From positions 39,468,926 through 39,532,925 of the forward strand of contig CM037789.1 of NCBI GenBank assembly GCA_021229015.1: a stretch of DNA of 64,000 bases. The letters run 5' to 3'. Within the stretch, counting starts at the first letter, position 1; each line of letters begins with the position of its first letter. Shown one piece after another: positions 47,515 through 57,790 of the stretch. Position numbers and translations under genes: made by a program. Source of the stretch: Solen grandis (Eukaryota; Mollusca; Bivalvia; Adapedonta; Solenidae). The notes beneath the pieces were generated by a model. The model saw only the letters and a program-made list of their open reading frames with translations, made no database searches and had not been told where the DNA came from.

Positions 47515-47758
47515 GGGGCCTCCGTGGCCGAGTCGCTGACTTTAATACTCACTCAGTCCCTCACCGCGTGGGTTCGAATCCCGGCAGAGTCATTCGGATT
47601 TCATGTGAGGAAGCCTTCCAGCTGGCTTGCGGTAGGTCGGTCGTTCTACCGTGCATTTGGGGTCTTCCTCCACATGTAATTAGCTGGACGTTGCTATATG
47701 TCTGAAATACTGTCGAGGCGACAGTAAACTCAAATAGTCTAGTCAAGTCAAGTCAAGT
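47515..47758 (+). mobile_element. tRNA-derived SINE, family B, with 12-bp TSD
   Basis: Head: CCTCCGTGGCCGAGTCGCTG (A box) and GCGTGGGTTCGAATCCCGGC (B box), separated by a long variable region like a class II tRNA (Leu/Ser). Body has CCTTCCAGCTGGCTTGCGGT, CTTCCTCCAC and TTAGCTGGACG, then a 3' core TGAAATACTGTCGAGGCGAC. The tail is a TCAAG pentamer repeat. CAAGTGCAATAT at 47503-47514 and 47759-47770 is a perfect 12-bp target-site duplication, so the insertion is intact. It matches 50015-50269 and 60086-60338. Confidence 0.9.
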
Positions 47759-48466
47759 CAAGTGCAATATAATGATACCTTCACTAAACAACAATGTAAT
47801 AATATATATTCTGGGTATCTACTGAGATTTCATGAGCAAATAGCTACCAGAAAAACATGCAATATTTGCCCATAAAGTTATATTTCGAAAACTAGACGAT
47901 AACTTTTAGAAAATGCTATACTAATCGCGAACAAAACCATAAAATCCGGGATTGGATTTTGAGGATCAGACACGAATGTTGTTGTGGATTGTGTTTATCC
48001 GTGTTTAAGATATTTGATACTTATTTATCATTCCCGTGGCGAGAAATGAAAGAGCCGTGTAATTATCGACCTTGAATAGAAGTACAATGAAAGATACAAC
48101 CGCAATATGTTTTATACTATGAAGTATAAAAGTAATGCAAGTATTCGTTCTCCGTGTGCCATAAAGATATATCTTAAAATGGATACTTGTTTTGCGCTGA
48201 GTCTGTATGTAGTAAAATATGTGTCGCATAATGTAATAGTGTTAAGGCATTTACAGCTGCTCTACACCACACAATGAATCCAAAAGCTGTACCATCAAAC
48301 CCATGGTGCAAAGCTTTTCCAGCATGCTGTGGGCCATTGATTGCTTACCATCTGTTTCAAAGATATGCGAATTACCAAGTGATTATAATACTAGAAGCTT
48401 AAAATGGCGTGTAAAATACTTTATACTGGCTTACTGCCTGTGTTTCTCAGCTGGCAGATATATTAA

Positions 48467-48699
48467 CCCTTTCCCTCATAGAGGACACCATGAAAAGACC
48501 TATGCGAACAGCATAAAACCAGATCAGCCTGAGAGTAACTCGCAGGCTGATCAGGTTTTATGCTGTTCGTTGCTCCTCAGTGGTCTGGAAATGAGGATTT
48601 GTAATTAAATTTGGTAAGGTTTAACTGTGGTTTTCTGCAGACCAGGCTTTATGTGGCACCTATTGAGTGCGTCAAAATGAGTCTATATGAGGGAAAGGG
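48467..48699. mobile_element. piggyBac-like MITE, TTAA-flanked
   Basis: TTAA flanks both ends (48463-48466, 48700-48703). The terminal inverted repeat CCCTTTCCCTCATA is perfect over 14 bp, and its CCC start plus TTAA target is the mark of the piggyBac superfamily. Inside, 48504-48531 and 48543-48570 form a 28-bp stem (26 of 28 paired) with an 11-bp loop. No transposase. A 101-codon open frame across it is incidental. Confidence 0.8.
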
Positions 48700-48859
48700 T
48701 TAAGACAGTGTTCTCATTAATAATAGTCTAATATTCCATGACACAATTTCACGTTAAAATACAAATGTACATTATGTATCAATTCTGAATATCAATTTCG
48801 TGGGAAATTCATGTTAAAAAGTTTGGTGTAGTGCATTTAAAACCCTATATTTTCAACTG

Positions 48860-49055
48860 TCTCGCCCGGTAACCAGCAGATTTAGGGTTCGATCTCCGGT
48901 CTTGACATTCCAAAGTTGTAGTATTGCTATTCTCCACATTAGATCGGCGCTCAGCATTTTAGGAAGTTGCAGGACTTGTTGGTTCCGCGTTGGGATTACT
49001 TGACGGGGTATGGTATCATACCAGTAGTCTACGACGTGATAACGCAACAGTCATG
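48860..49055 (+). mobile_element. tRNA-derived SINE, family D (decayed head)
   Basis: Retains a B box (AGGGTTCGATCTCCGGTC) after a decayed head with CTCGCCCGGTAACCAGC, then a body with GATCGGCGCTCAGCATTTTA, GGAAGTTGCAGGACTTG and GGTATGGTATCATACCAG. This body type recurs in mollusc SINEs (from memory); it has no second copy in the window. Confidence 0.55.
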
Positions 49056-49228
49056 CAGCACTATATTTGCCTCATGCAGTCAAAAGTCTCCAAAACTCAT
49101 TATAACTTTTTTATCTCTGTCTGTATTTGGAGCGTTGTGCTGCTAGAATTACATTCCGGTCCACAAATGTGGCTTTATGGCTTTATGTAGTTCAGGGATC
49201 AATCGCTTTCCGTCGAAATGTCCATGAA

Positions 49229-49370
49229 TATAGAGTGGATGCTGATAAACCAATGACCGATGTCTTTCCATTAATTACACTTTAACACTTCCTTAACATA
49301 CTTCATAAATGATAAAAGAAATTAAGTCATCCAGAAAACTGTAAATAAATCTCTTTGCAGAAAAATAGCT
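49229..49370 (+). repeat. Direct repeat, pair with 49622-49770
   Basis: Ordered matches with 49622-49770: GAATATA.A.TGGATG.TGATAAACCAA, TTAATTACACTTT.ACACTTC and AAAGTCATCCAG, about 400 bp apart. Diverged local duplication, no coding content. Confidence 0.6.
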
Positions 49371-50014
49371 GTTTACTTTTGGAATTTGTTTTAAATAATG
49401 CAACTGAATATAATGTAGTTATATTTTATAAGTTATATTTTCACGGGAAATTCAAGACATTTTCTCAGGATGATGTTCTCATCGCAGCGTAATGTCTAAC
49501 AAAGCTTGCGTGTTCAGAATAAAATCATTAATCATAAAAAAGTATCGGAGTTACGAATTGATTTGTTGCATTGTGGTATTTAAACACAAGCAGTTACAGA
49601 CACAAATGTGTTTTATGTAGTCCATTGTGAATATAAATGGATGTTGATAAACCAACAACCAATGTATCTCTCTTAATTACACTTTGACACTTCTCCAACA
49701 AACTTCAGGAATGATAAATAAAGAATAAAGTCATCCAGCCAGAAAACTGATAAAACAACTCTTTGTAATATAATGGGTTTTATATTATAGGAATAGGTTT
49801 CTATTTGTTGTGAAAATCGGTTGGATCATGACATAAGGAAAGGCTAAAGGGACAACATGATTGCTGTGATGGTGTTTCTTACGTTAATGAAACTAATAGT
49901 AAAGACGCAAAAAGAACAATGAAATATTTTAATCAAGCCATGGAATCCAATAAAACATGATGCGTAAAAGGGGACAGTGATGTGATGTGATGTGGAAAAT
50001 ACAAAATTGAATAG

Positions 50015-50269
50015 GGGGCCTCCGTGGCCGAGAGGGTAAAGTCGCTGACTTTAACACTCACTCAGTCCCTCACCGCGTGGGTTCGAATCCTAGCAAGGTC
50101 ATTCGGATTTACATGTGAGGAAGCCTTCCAGCTGGCTTGCGGTAGGTCGGTGGTTCTACCCGGATGCTTCCATGCATTCGGGCTCTTCCTCCACCTGTAA
50201 TTAGCTGGACGGCGCTATTTGACTGAAATACTGTCGAAGCGACGGTAAACTCAAATAATCAAGTCAAGT
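50015..50269 (+). mobile_element. tRNA-derived SINE, family B, with 13-bp TSD
   Basis: Full-length relative of 47515-47758 with an intact head (CCTCCGTGGCCGAGAGGGTA and GGGTTCGAATCCTAGC), body and the 3' core TGAAATACTGTCGAAGCGAC, ending in a short TCAAG repeat. CAAAATTGAATAG at 50002-50014 and 50270-50282 is a perfect 13-bp target-site duplication. Confidence 0.9.
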
Positions 50270-50713
50270 CAAAATTGAATAGACCATTTCACCAGGGGAT
50301 CGGCAATGCCCGGTATAATTTGCTGATTCAAAATGACTGATCAGTGACTAGGAAAAATCTCAAACGTATGTTTATTTCCCATTGAACAATTCGTTGAATT
50401 GAATGCGTAAACAACACACATTTGTTAAATAAAAATACAAATTCAGAACGAACGGCGATGTCAACCTGGCTTCAGATATTAATATCATTTTCCTGTGATT
50501 TCTTCTTATTGTCAACTGACACTTTATGCACAAAATGAATTAAGAATTATGGCAAATACATTCATAATACTATATTTAGGGATTTCCTCCAAATAATGAC
50601 TAAGAGAACTTTTTATACTGTTTGAACTTCCTCTTCTTAAGTTGTAACGTGAAATAAAACAGTTTTCAGGGTGTAAGTAAATCATGTGTCGTTGACATAC
50701 ACCAGATACATTT

Positions 50714-50790
50714 CGTCCATTGAAAGCCAGAAGGGGCTATCAGCCTTCTTTTTACATATGCTGATAGCCCCTTCTGGCTTTCAATGGACG
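50714..50790. mobile_element. Perfect 31-bp inverted repeat (hairpin)
   Basis: Arms 50714-50744 and 50760-50790 are exact reverse complements over 31 bp, with a 15-bp loop. The stem includes AAAGCCAGAAGGGGCTATCA. It may be a tiny foldback element, or a hairpin RNA source if transcribed. Confidence 0.75.
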
Positions 50791-50824
50791 ATTTGTTGTT
50801 GGTTGTGGAACTATAGTGCTACGG

Positions 50825-50960
50825 TTATCAGCGCTTCGACAATATGGCAGTCATATTGCACCGTCCAGCTTATTACAGGTGGAGGAAGAACCCGAGTTCG
50901 TTCACAGTTGCACCGATGTAAACTAGCCAGTCGGAAGGTTTCTTCACAGCCTTAAATCTG
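50825..50960 (-). mobile_element. SINE family B, degenerate fragment
   Basis: On the minus strand it shows the family B body: GAAACCTTCCGACTGGCTAG, GGTTCTTCCTCCACCTGTAA and TGACTGCCATATTGTCGAAG, with many substitutions and no tRNA-like head. It begins immediately after the hairpin at 50790. Confidence 0.65.
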
Positions 50961-51094
50961 AAGATAGCAATTACTTAATTTTCTTTTAAGGCGACTGTGG
51001 AACAATGGAACAAAAAATTAGTTAAATAAGTCCACCTCGACTTTAGCTGGATTGGACCAATACATTGTGCTTCGGGATCTTATAAAAAAGCCTT

Positions 51095-51190
51095 TTCCAA
51101 ATCGGGACTCGAACCGATAACATAAATGTGTCTCCAACCAGGTACGTTACAACTGGACAACGTCGCCTTTGACTCTACAGGTACATAAAT
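51095..51190 (-). repeat. tRNA-like SINE head, decayed
   Basis: Minus-strand reading has GGCGACGTTGTCCAGTTGTA as a decayed A-box region and ATCGGTTCGAGTCCCGATT as B box, then a body running to about 50985. Probably a further SINE family. Confidence 0.45.
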
Positions 51191-52005
51191 ATAAGTTACG
51201 ATTGTTGAATCAGTGAACACATTCATACAAAAGTCAACGAGAAGACTTCGAAGTAATAAAATCCTTTCTTCTAAAACAACATATATGGCAAACATACAAA
51301 AACGATATATCTAAATAAAGGATGTGTCTAGACTACAAGACTGCAACATATTTCACACAATGTCGTTACCTCCTCTGCAGATGCAGTTGCACTTCATTTA
51401 TCATCCAGATGAGATGATTAACATCTGAAACTAGCAGCTAAAATCAATGCTTTGCCGGTACCTATATCATATACTGAACAAAAGAGAATATTGCGGGGTT
51501 TTTTAAGATATATAATATGCCTAAGAGGGTCAAAATGAATTAAAAAATGACAGGTCACAATTTCACACTAACATTTTAAATTGTAAACACAACTCTTTTT
51601 TTACAAGATAGTATTGATTTTTTTATCATTGAATGTAAATTCTTTGAAAATCATATGATTTTTTTTTCAATTAAATTGTGTTTTTGTATCTCGAAATTGG
51701 GATCTAAGATTTTGAGATTTTTCATTAAATCAAAGTTTGAGCATATATAAAGGATGGTTGGGTAATATCAAGCTGATTTGACATTTATTACAGAAGTTAC
51801 GGCCATTTAAATTTTGAAACAAACTTGGTGTCTGCAATTTCATAGTTATGCGCCAAATGTTGTGCTTGGCAAACCTTGATCAGTATATTTATTTCATATA
51901 GTATAATTTCAACTACTGCAAGATATTTTACAGCTTTAAGACATCAAAAATGCGTGCCTGCCATTGCTGTGAATCATAGAATATTGAGAAGTTATAATAT
52001 ATCCT

Positions 52006-52105
52006 GTTATGAACCCTTCCAGTCGCTAGGCACTTGTCCAATCCAGGAATCGTCGAATGTGAATGGTATCAGTTCTAAAAACTTGTTTCCGTATCGTTCG
52101 TTTAA
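52006..52105 (+). mobile_element. SINE family A, headless fragment
   Basis: Corresponds to the body only (CCCTTCCAGTCGCTAGGCAC, CTTGTCCAATCCAGGAATCG, ACTTGTTTCCGTATCG) of 15049-15245. The tRNA-like head is missing and roughly a quarter of positions differ. Confidence 0.6.
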
Positions 52106-52479
52106 AAGAAATCTTCATATACGTAAATTCGTAGATGTATATAGTATTAAAAGTAATTCTCTCTGTACAAAAAGGGATACGTTTGTATGATGCAGTGGAA
52201 AGCTTATGTTTCATGGCGCGTCATTGTGCAAATAATAACTCAGTGAGGCACTATGAAGGACAACATTCGTCAGACTTAGATCAAATTTGTGCGCATGAAG
52301 ACCCTGGTTTCTATCGACAGTGACAGTATTATCAAGGGAGAAGGCCAATAACCCAACCAACAGAGCTCTACAGGCTGAGACGGTGTTTCGATACAGCAGT
52401 GCCGAATAACACTTTAATGCTTGTCTAAGTAAAACTATATCATTATAAAGGTGCTCTTACTGGAACTTGATTTGCTATT

Positions 52480-52770
52480 TGTTTCATGGTTTAGCGTCCC
52501 ACCGATAGTACTTAAATCATTTGGAGACTATGTCTACTTGAGACCGACAGGGTGCTGTCAAACTGCATTATCACGTCTTAGACATCCGGCATGATACCAC
52601 AAACCGCCACATTATCCCTACAAAGGGGCAACCGGTCTTGGAGCTACTCTGTATACATGCTCAGCAACATGCAATAACCTTGCCATACTTAATGACTTGG
52701 TTTGTCTCAGTCGTGGATCTCGCGCCCTTGATACAGATGTTTTAATCCCTCGGCCATCGGAGAGGGTCTG
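52480..52770 (-). mobile_element. SINE family C, copy 1
   Basis: Related to 55005-55140, 55228-55496 and 61350-61495 through the words TTTAGCGTCCCACCG, GCTGTCAAACTGCATTATCACG, GGCATGATACCACA and CATTATCCCTACAAAGG. The tRNA-like end is at 52735-52770 (minus: CTCCGATGGCCGAGGGATTA). Diverged. Confidence 0.55.
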
Positions 52771-53191
52771 GTTTTTTAATGGCTGAAATCGACCGTTATT
52801 GCGTAGCGTAAACATATTCAGCCTATTCATATTTGTTTTATGGAAGTTACGATTCCGGAGATTTTTTATTACGCCTCTTCTTTCTACATAAAAACGATAA
52901 GTATAGGAAAACATTTATCCTAGAAGATAAACCCAAAACAGACCTCATAATGGTAGGTTAATGTCATTGATATGTGAGTGTCGTCTCTCGTAGAAGAAAA
53001 AGAAAATTTGTCTCTTGGATATAATATGAGGAAAGGTTTAATATTCATACACATACTCTTTGTCCATCATACGGAGTTTCAGCAAATAAAAACCAGACAC
53101 GGTGGATGCTATTGTGTATTCACAGGTCAAATAATGCTTTCATTGCATTCCTATAGCTGCCTTGGTGTATACATATAGTTCATGGACTGAC

Positions 53192-53288
53192 AATCAGATT
53201 GGGAAACAGTTGGATATGCCAAATTTCTAAATTGTGGTTAAATGTAATATTTGATTTGCAAAATCAGATTGGGAAACAGTTGGATATG
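53192..53288 (+). repeat. 27-bp direct repeat, 70 bp apart
   Basis: AATCAGATTGGGAAACAGTT plus GGATATG occurs at 53192-53218 and again, identical, at 53262-53288. The sequence between is unrelated AT-rich DNA. It looks like the flanks of a 43-bp insertion or the remains of a tandem duplication. Confidence 0.8.
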
Positions 53289-53394
53289 GAAAAATAATTT
53301 TATTAATATCGAATTACTTTCAGCAAAGTAATACTTTATTTTTCAGGTGAGATAGAAATGCATTTCACCATTCCTGTTTTACGAAATATTAAAG

Positions 53395-53577
53395 TACTGT
53401 AAAATCATTCCTTTTCGATGACACTAAATTTAGTGGGCACATTTATTCGTGGATTCATGGTTCAAGAATACATGAGGTCTATGAAATGAACGCGGGGAGG
53501 GTAATTATCGTGCATACAACCCTTCATAGAATCAACGACGAAAGTTAGTACCCTACGAAAATTAATGACTTCACAGA
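53395..53577. mobile_element. MITE with TACTGTAAAATCATT-type ends, copy 1
   Basis: Starts TACTGTAAAATCATTCCTTT and ends ATTAATGACTTCACAGA, an imperfect terminal inverted repeat of about 20 bp. The interior has TTTAGTGGGCACATTTATTC and CAACGACGAAAGTTAG. A reverse-oriented relative is at 61511-61698. Confidence 0.55.
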
Positions 53578-54049
53578 CTAATTTGACATACATGTACATT
53601 TTGATGACTCTTAGTATTTTTTTAGCAATGAAATGCATGCAATTGTATGTAATTTGGTAATTTTATTACAGAAACAAGGATACTGAAATTCACCACTACG
53701 TTTTTAAGTATTTCTATACGCTAAATATTGTTAATGGAATCCGACCCTGTTTTACAAGTAATTTATTACCAAGTTTCATTTATTATGATGAGACGGATAT
53801 TGAAGTAGCAATCTTGAATTCCGATTAATCCATTTAGTTTATTCCCTATAAACCAAATTTTATGATTTTCGAGTGAATGTTGTTGCCGACATTTATAAAC
53901 TAAGAATATGTGTCACGATGAAGGTAAAATATTCACTTAGTACGGACAAAATATGGTAAAAGTCTTTTTTTTTTCTTCTAAAAACAAAGGCTTATAAACA
54001 CGTTTTAATACATCTAGATACATTTCCTGGTATACCTAGACCTTGTGTG

Positions 54050-54705
54050 CCTCTCGAATTTACCCAAATAAATCAATAAATTATAATATATCTCAGTATC
54101 CAGGCATGTAATTGATTTGAAACATCTTAAATATGTTTAGGGGTATCATACGATAAAGGAAGATAACCCTTGATGGAATATGTTACAAAATTTGGTCATT
54201 TTTAACTTAGAAATTTTGGATAAAGTTGTGCATGTAAGGTACTTTCATGCTTATATCTCAGAGTCCAGGCATGGGATTGATTTGAAACATCTTAAATATG
54301 TTTAGGGGTATCATACTATAAAGGAAGATAACACTTGATGGAATATATTAATAATTATGGCCCCTTTTAACTAAGATTCTTTTTTTATTCAAGTTACTAT
54401 CCAGCTTATATCTAGAAAATTGCTTGTGGAATTGACTAGAAAGTTAAGAAATTATGGCCCTTTTCTAACTTGGATTTTTGATTAAAGTTTTTAACGCACA
54501 GTATTATTATGTTTATGTCTCAGTAACTAGGCATGAGACTTTATAAAAATATTAAGGGGTATCAGAATATCAAGGTATATAATTTTTGACTGTTATTATG
54601 TACAGGGTATGTGAAGGGCAAGAATTGAAATAGATTTCATTTGATTTACCAACAAGCATTTTGAATAGTCGAGCGTGCTGTCCTCTGACAGCTCTTGTAT
54701 TATTG
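54050..54705 (+). mobile_element. Tandem-repeat element with hairpin end (pearl/HINE-like), 2
   Basis: Two clear copies of a repeat of about 165 bp (TCCAGGCATG boxes at about 54098 and 54265, ATCTTAAATATGTTTAGGGG in both) and a third, diverged part. The end is GTCGAGCGTGCTGTCC-TCTG-ACAGCTCTTGTATT, where GCTGTC/GACAGC forms a hairpin followed by TCTTGT, as at 11.8 and 12.95 kb with a different stem. Confidence 0.65.
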
Positions 54706-54784
54706 ATCAATATACACTCTAAACTGAATTTACAGCATGGTTATTGTAGCATTAATGAAGTTGTCTCCGCTGCGTCGTACCGGA

Positions 54785-54985
54785 AATAGGGTTACAGCAG
54801 TTGACGTCTTATTTATCCAACCCCAGATTACCATGTGACATATGTAAATAGGTGTGAACCCTATTACAGTTATAGACGGGACAAAATGAACTATTGTATT
54901 CCCAATAACCGTAAACTATACAAAGAAATGATTGGCTATCTACAGGACGTAGATCTAATTTAAATTTATATATGCATATATCTTC
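54785..54985 (+). repeat. Dispersed repeat, pair with 44415-44600
   Basis: Contains the same ordered words as 44415-44600 (TGACGTC, CCATGTGACATATG, CCCAATAACCGTAAAC, CTACAGGACGTAGATCTAAT). Confidence 0.5.
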
Positions 54986-55004
54986 CTAGTGTTCATCTGA
55001 GCAT

Positions 55005-55140
55005 CGGGTTTGTTTGTTTATTGAGTTCAACGTCCCCCTGGCAGCATTTAAGTCACTTGTAGACTACATTTTCTACTACAGATATTGTGCTGCCATACTG
55101 CAATATCACGCCGTATCGGTCCTATATAACTGAACTGTCT
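55005..55140 (-). mobile_element. SINE family C, fragment
   Basis: Has TTGAGTTCAACGTCCCCCTG, CATTTAAGTCACTTGTAGAC and TGCCATACTGCAATATCACG, matching the same order in 61350-61440. It lacks the tRNA-like end; a second, more complete copy starts 90 bp further on. Confidence 0.55.
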
Positions 55141-55227
55141 GTTGGAATCCCAATAAAACAACTATATATTTTTCTGTGACTCATAATCTGTATCATTTGT
55201 ACAATAGCCATCTTTTTTTTTTCGGGG

Positions 55228-55496
55228 GAGGGGGAGATATGTCTATTAGAGACATATATATTTTGCTACAACAGTGAAGTATCACGCCGTAGACATGTGA
55301 CATGATACCACACCCATTATCCTGGCTTAACCAGTCCTGGAACTACCTCTTATAAAGATAGGCGCCAAGCAGTGAGCAACAAGTAACATGTTTAACGTCT
55401 ATGGTATGTCATGATCGGGGAATGTCATGATTGGGGGTCCACCTAAGGACCTTCCAATTCCAAGGCGTGCACTCTAACCACTCGGCCACCGGAGAC
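55228..55496 (-). mobile_element. SINE family C, copy with tRNA-like head
   Basis: Minus-strand head CGTCTCCGGTGGCCGAGTGG followed by TTAGAGTGCACGCC gives an A box. The body holds GTTCCAGGACTGGTTAAGCC and ATGGGTGTGGTATCATGTCA, and the far end matches the other family C copies. A 93-codon minus frame across its head is incidental. Confidence 0.65.
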
Positions 55497-55562
55497 GCTT
55501 TGAACAATATGTGCGTGGTCCCAAGTTCAACGAGACCAAGTGATGCTTTAATGTTACTCGAG

Positions 55563-55627
55563 GGGTGACCACGAAACTAGGCTGAGTGTTTATCGTATAA
55601 ACAGTTTGCCTAGTTTCGCTCTCACCC
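55563..55627. repeat. 65-bp hairpin
   Basis: GGGTGACCACGAAACTAGGC pairs with GCCTAGTTTCGCTCTCACCC, with an inner GTTTAT/ATAAAC stem. Small foldback or MITE remnant next to the family C SINE. Confidence 0.6.
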
Positions 55628-55639
55628 GTCAAACCGATC

Positions 55640-56879
55640 TCCATAGTCAATATTACACACAAAGTATGCACATTTATTTCTTGTACCATCACGTTGAAGC
55701 CAGTGTTTATTCCCATAGCACTACAACCAATATTTGGAACAACCAAATAAAGCAATTAATCTCTCTGGTAACATGGAACAGACTAAATAATCAAATTAAA
55801 ACAAAAGTGAATAGCAACCGAACTTTGTCCCTGTTACAAACATGTTAGCAGAATCTGTTAAAGATACATTTAAAGCTGAACGTTCAAAGACGGTCATTGA
55901 CCACGTTTTGATTTGTGTACCCATCTACAGTCGCATGGTCATTCAATGCATTATAACAAGATGTAAAAAAAAGATGGTTTCTCAATTACAGGTAATAGCG
56001 TTACGAACGGTATTTAACTTATATTTAGAGTTATAAAACATATATTTAGAAATTTTATGTTCGTGTGAATCACATCCACTTTCGGCGCATGCGCTCCCTT
56101 CACAGGCTGAACTTATAAATTCCCTACCCGAAATCGGTGAAGAACGTGTCACATGTTACTGCAAGCACCTGCCTCTGAGATACCGTATTTTATATTCAAC
56201 CGATTTCCTGAAGTGGACGTTTATGGAAACAACAATTTACCATGCAATGTGACCTACAGTTGCCTAGTTTATTTGTCAGGAAAGAAAGACTTCATCAACA
56301 TTGACGGGGAAGAGTAAAGTTTTATTTCTACCAATCATCTGTGAACGACCTGCTTTAAGCCAAAATAATACATTTACCCTTCATATGTATTTTATTAAGT
56401 TCGGCATTCAGACGAATTATCTGTTCAATGCTTTTAAAATAATTCGAAGGTTCCTTGTTTGGACTAGGGAGCCATGAAAATGTCTTGCCCCTGACGTGGG
56501 CATGCAGTCATTTACGTTGCAACTAGACCCGGAAATAAAACAATGACGTGTTCACGAAGTCTGCAAAATGCGGTTTATGACCATAACAGAAAGAAAATAT
56601 CTTCCAAAATATAAATCTATAATTGTTAACTTTAAGGTAGATCTATATTAATTCCATGCTTTTCGAACGCTTGTTGAATATTGGTCTTGAATTTCCCCAC
56701 AGATAGTCTCAATTATATGGCATGACCTTATGTTTACAGATTTGACGTCAACTAATGTCATTATAACCCAGCTCAGACAACAAGGCGATGTTTTAACAAT
56801 TGTAAGCAGGAAACTTTGGCATGATTATTTACAGATATAAGGGCCCCTTGGTTCTTTTACATGCCCGGTGATTAGCACC
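55640..56879. other. Unassigned DNA
   Basis: About 1.2 kb. Short frames at 55606-55848 and 55842-56036 have no splice context or family features. Nothing else supported. Confidence 0.4.
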
Positions 56880-57100
56880 GATGCACGAGAGACAAGTTCT
56901 TAGGTACTACAAGTATGAGTACTCCGAGTTCCCAAAGCAAACCATTTTTGCCGAGTGTCAGACAAGGTTGCAACTGGTACCAGTTTTATACGTCTTTAGT
57001 TTAACTCGGTCACGAAGGAAGTGCCACGGCTTAGATTCGAACCCCAGACCTCCTGAACGCAAAACGGACACTCTACCACTGAGCTCTAGCAGCAGTTTCT
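56880..57100 (-). mobile_element. tRNA-derived SINE, family E
   Basis: Minus-strand head: TAGAGCTCAGTGGTAGAGTG (A box) and GGTCTGGGGTTCGAATCTAA (B box), spaced like a tRNA. The body follows towards lower coordinates (CACTTCCTTCGTGACCGAGT, TTGTCTGACACTCGGCAAAA). Boxes are well preserved. No second copy in the window. Confidence 0.65.
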
Positions 57101-57493
57101 AGACTGAAGAAAATAGTCTGAAACGTTAATTTAATATCTCGGTTCAGCTTTTTTCCAGAGTCTGCAAAGAATCCCTAGAAAAGTTTTTGAAAACGACTTT
57201 AAGAATGCATTAGAAAATGGAAGTTGTGTTTATCACATAGTGGTGAATATTGTGAAGGAATGAGATCATTATGTTTGTGTTATTTGTTAAATGCTCACCG
57301 GAATGCATTCATATTTTTACGTTCCTTACTAGACAGAAAATAATAAAATATTTGGAGATGTCTTTGAACATAAGATAAAATCTCCACTAAAGATATAATA
57401 CCTAAACAGTAAAAAACGAATGAACATGTTGCTGCGGATCGTCTTGTTTTAAAGGTAGTCGTTGTTTCACAAATAGGATTTTTTTGTAAAGAT

Positions 57494-57790
57494 TTTGTGA
57501 AGTTTTAATGTCCGCCGACAGTTTTTCAGTCATATAGTAGCAGGTCTATGGGACATTGTAATACATTGTACCTGTCTGCGAATTTACATTGTAGACATGT
57601 AGCAAATGTGACAGGATTACACGACAAATCACATTATCCTGATACTGGGTCAAATAGTATTTGAATAACAGTTATAGGCTAAGTGACAAAGATATACCGG
57701 TGTCATTCAAAGACTTTTTCATGTATCGGCAGGGAATAAAATTTACGTCTGCCCAGCCTGGCGCTCTAACCAATCGGTCACGAATGAAAA
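57494..57790 (-). mobile_element. SINE family C-like, diverged
   Basis: Minus-strand head GTGACCGATTGGTTAGAGCG followed by CCAGGCTGGGCAGACG. The body has an eroded version of the family C order (TTAATGTCCGCCGACAG, GTAGACATGTAGCAAATGTG, CATTATCCTGATACTGGGTC on the plus strand). Confidence 0.5.

Noticed and set aside
47418..47705. 95-codon plus frame and 61-codon minus frame
   Set aside because: Both cover SINE family B, whose structure and TSD fully explain the sequence.
48303..48608. 101-codon plus frame
   Set aside because: Half of it is the piggyBac-like MITE; no family features.
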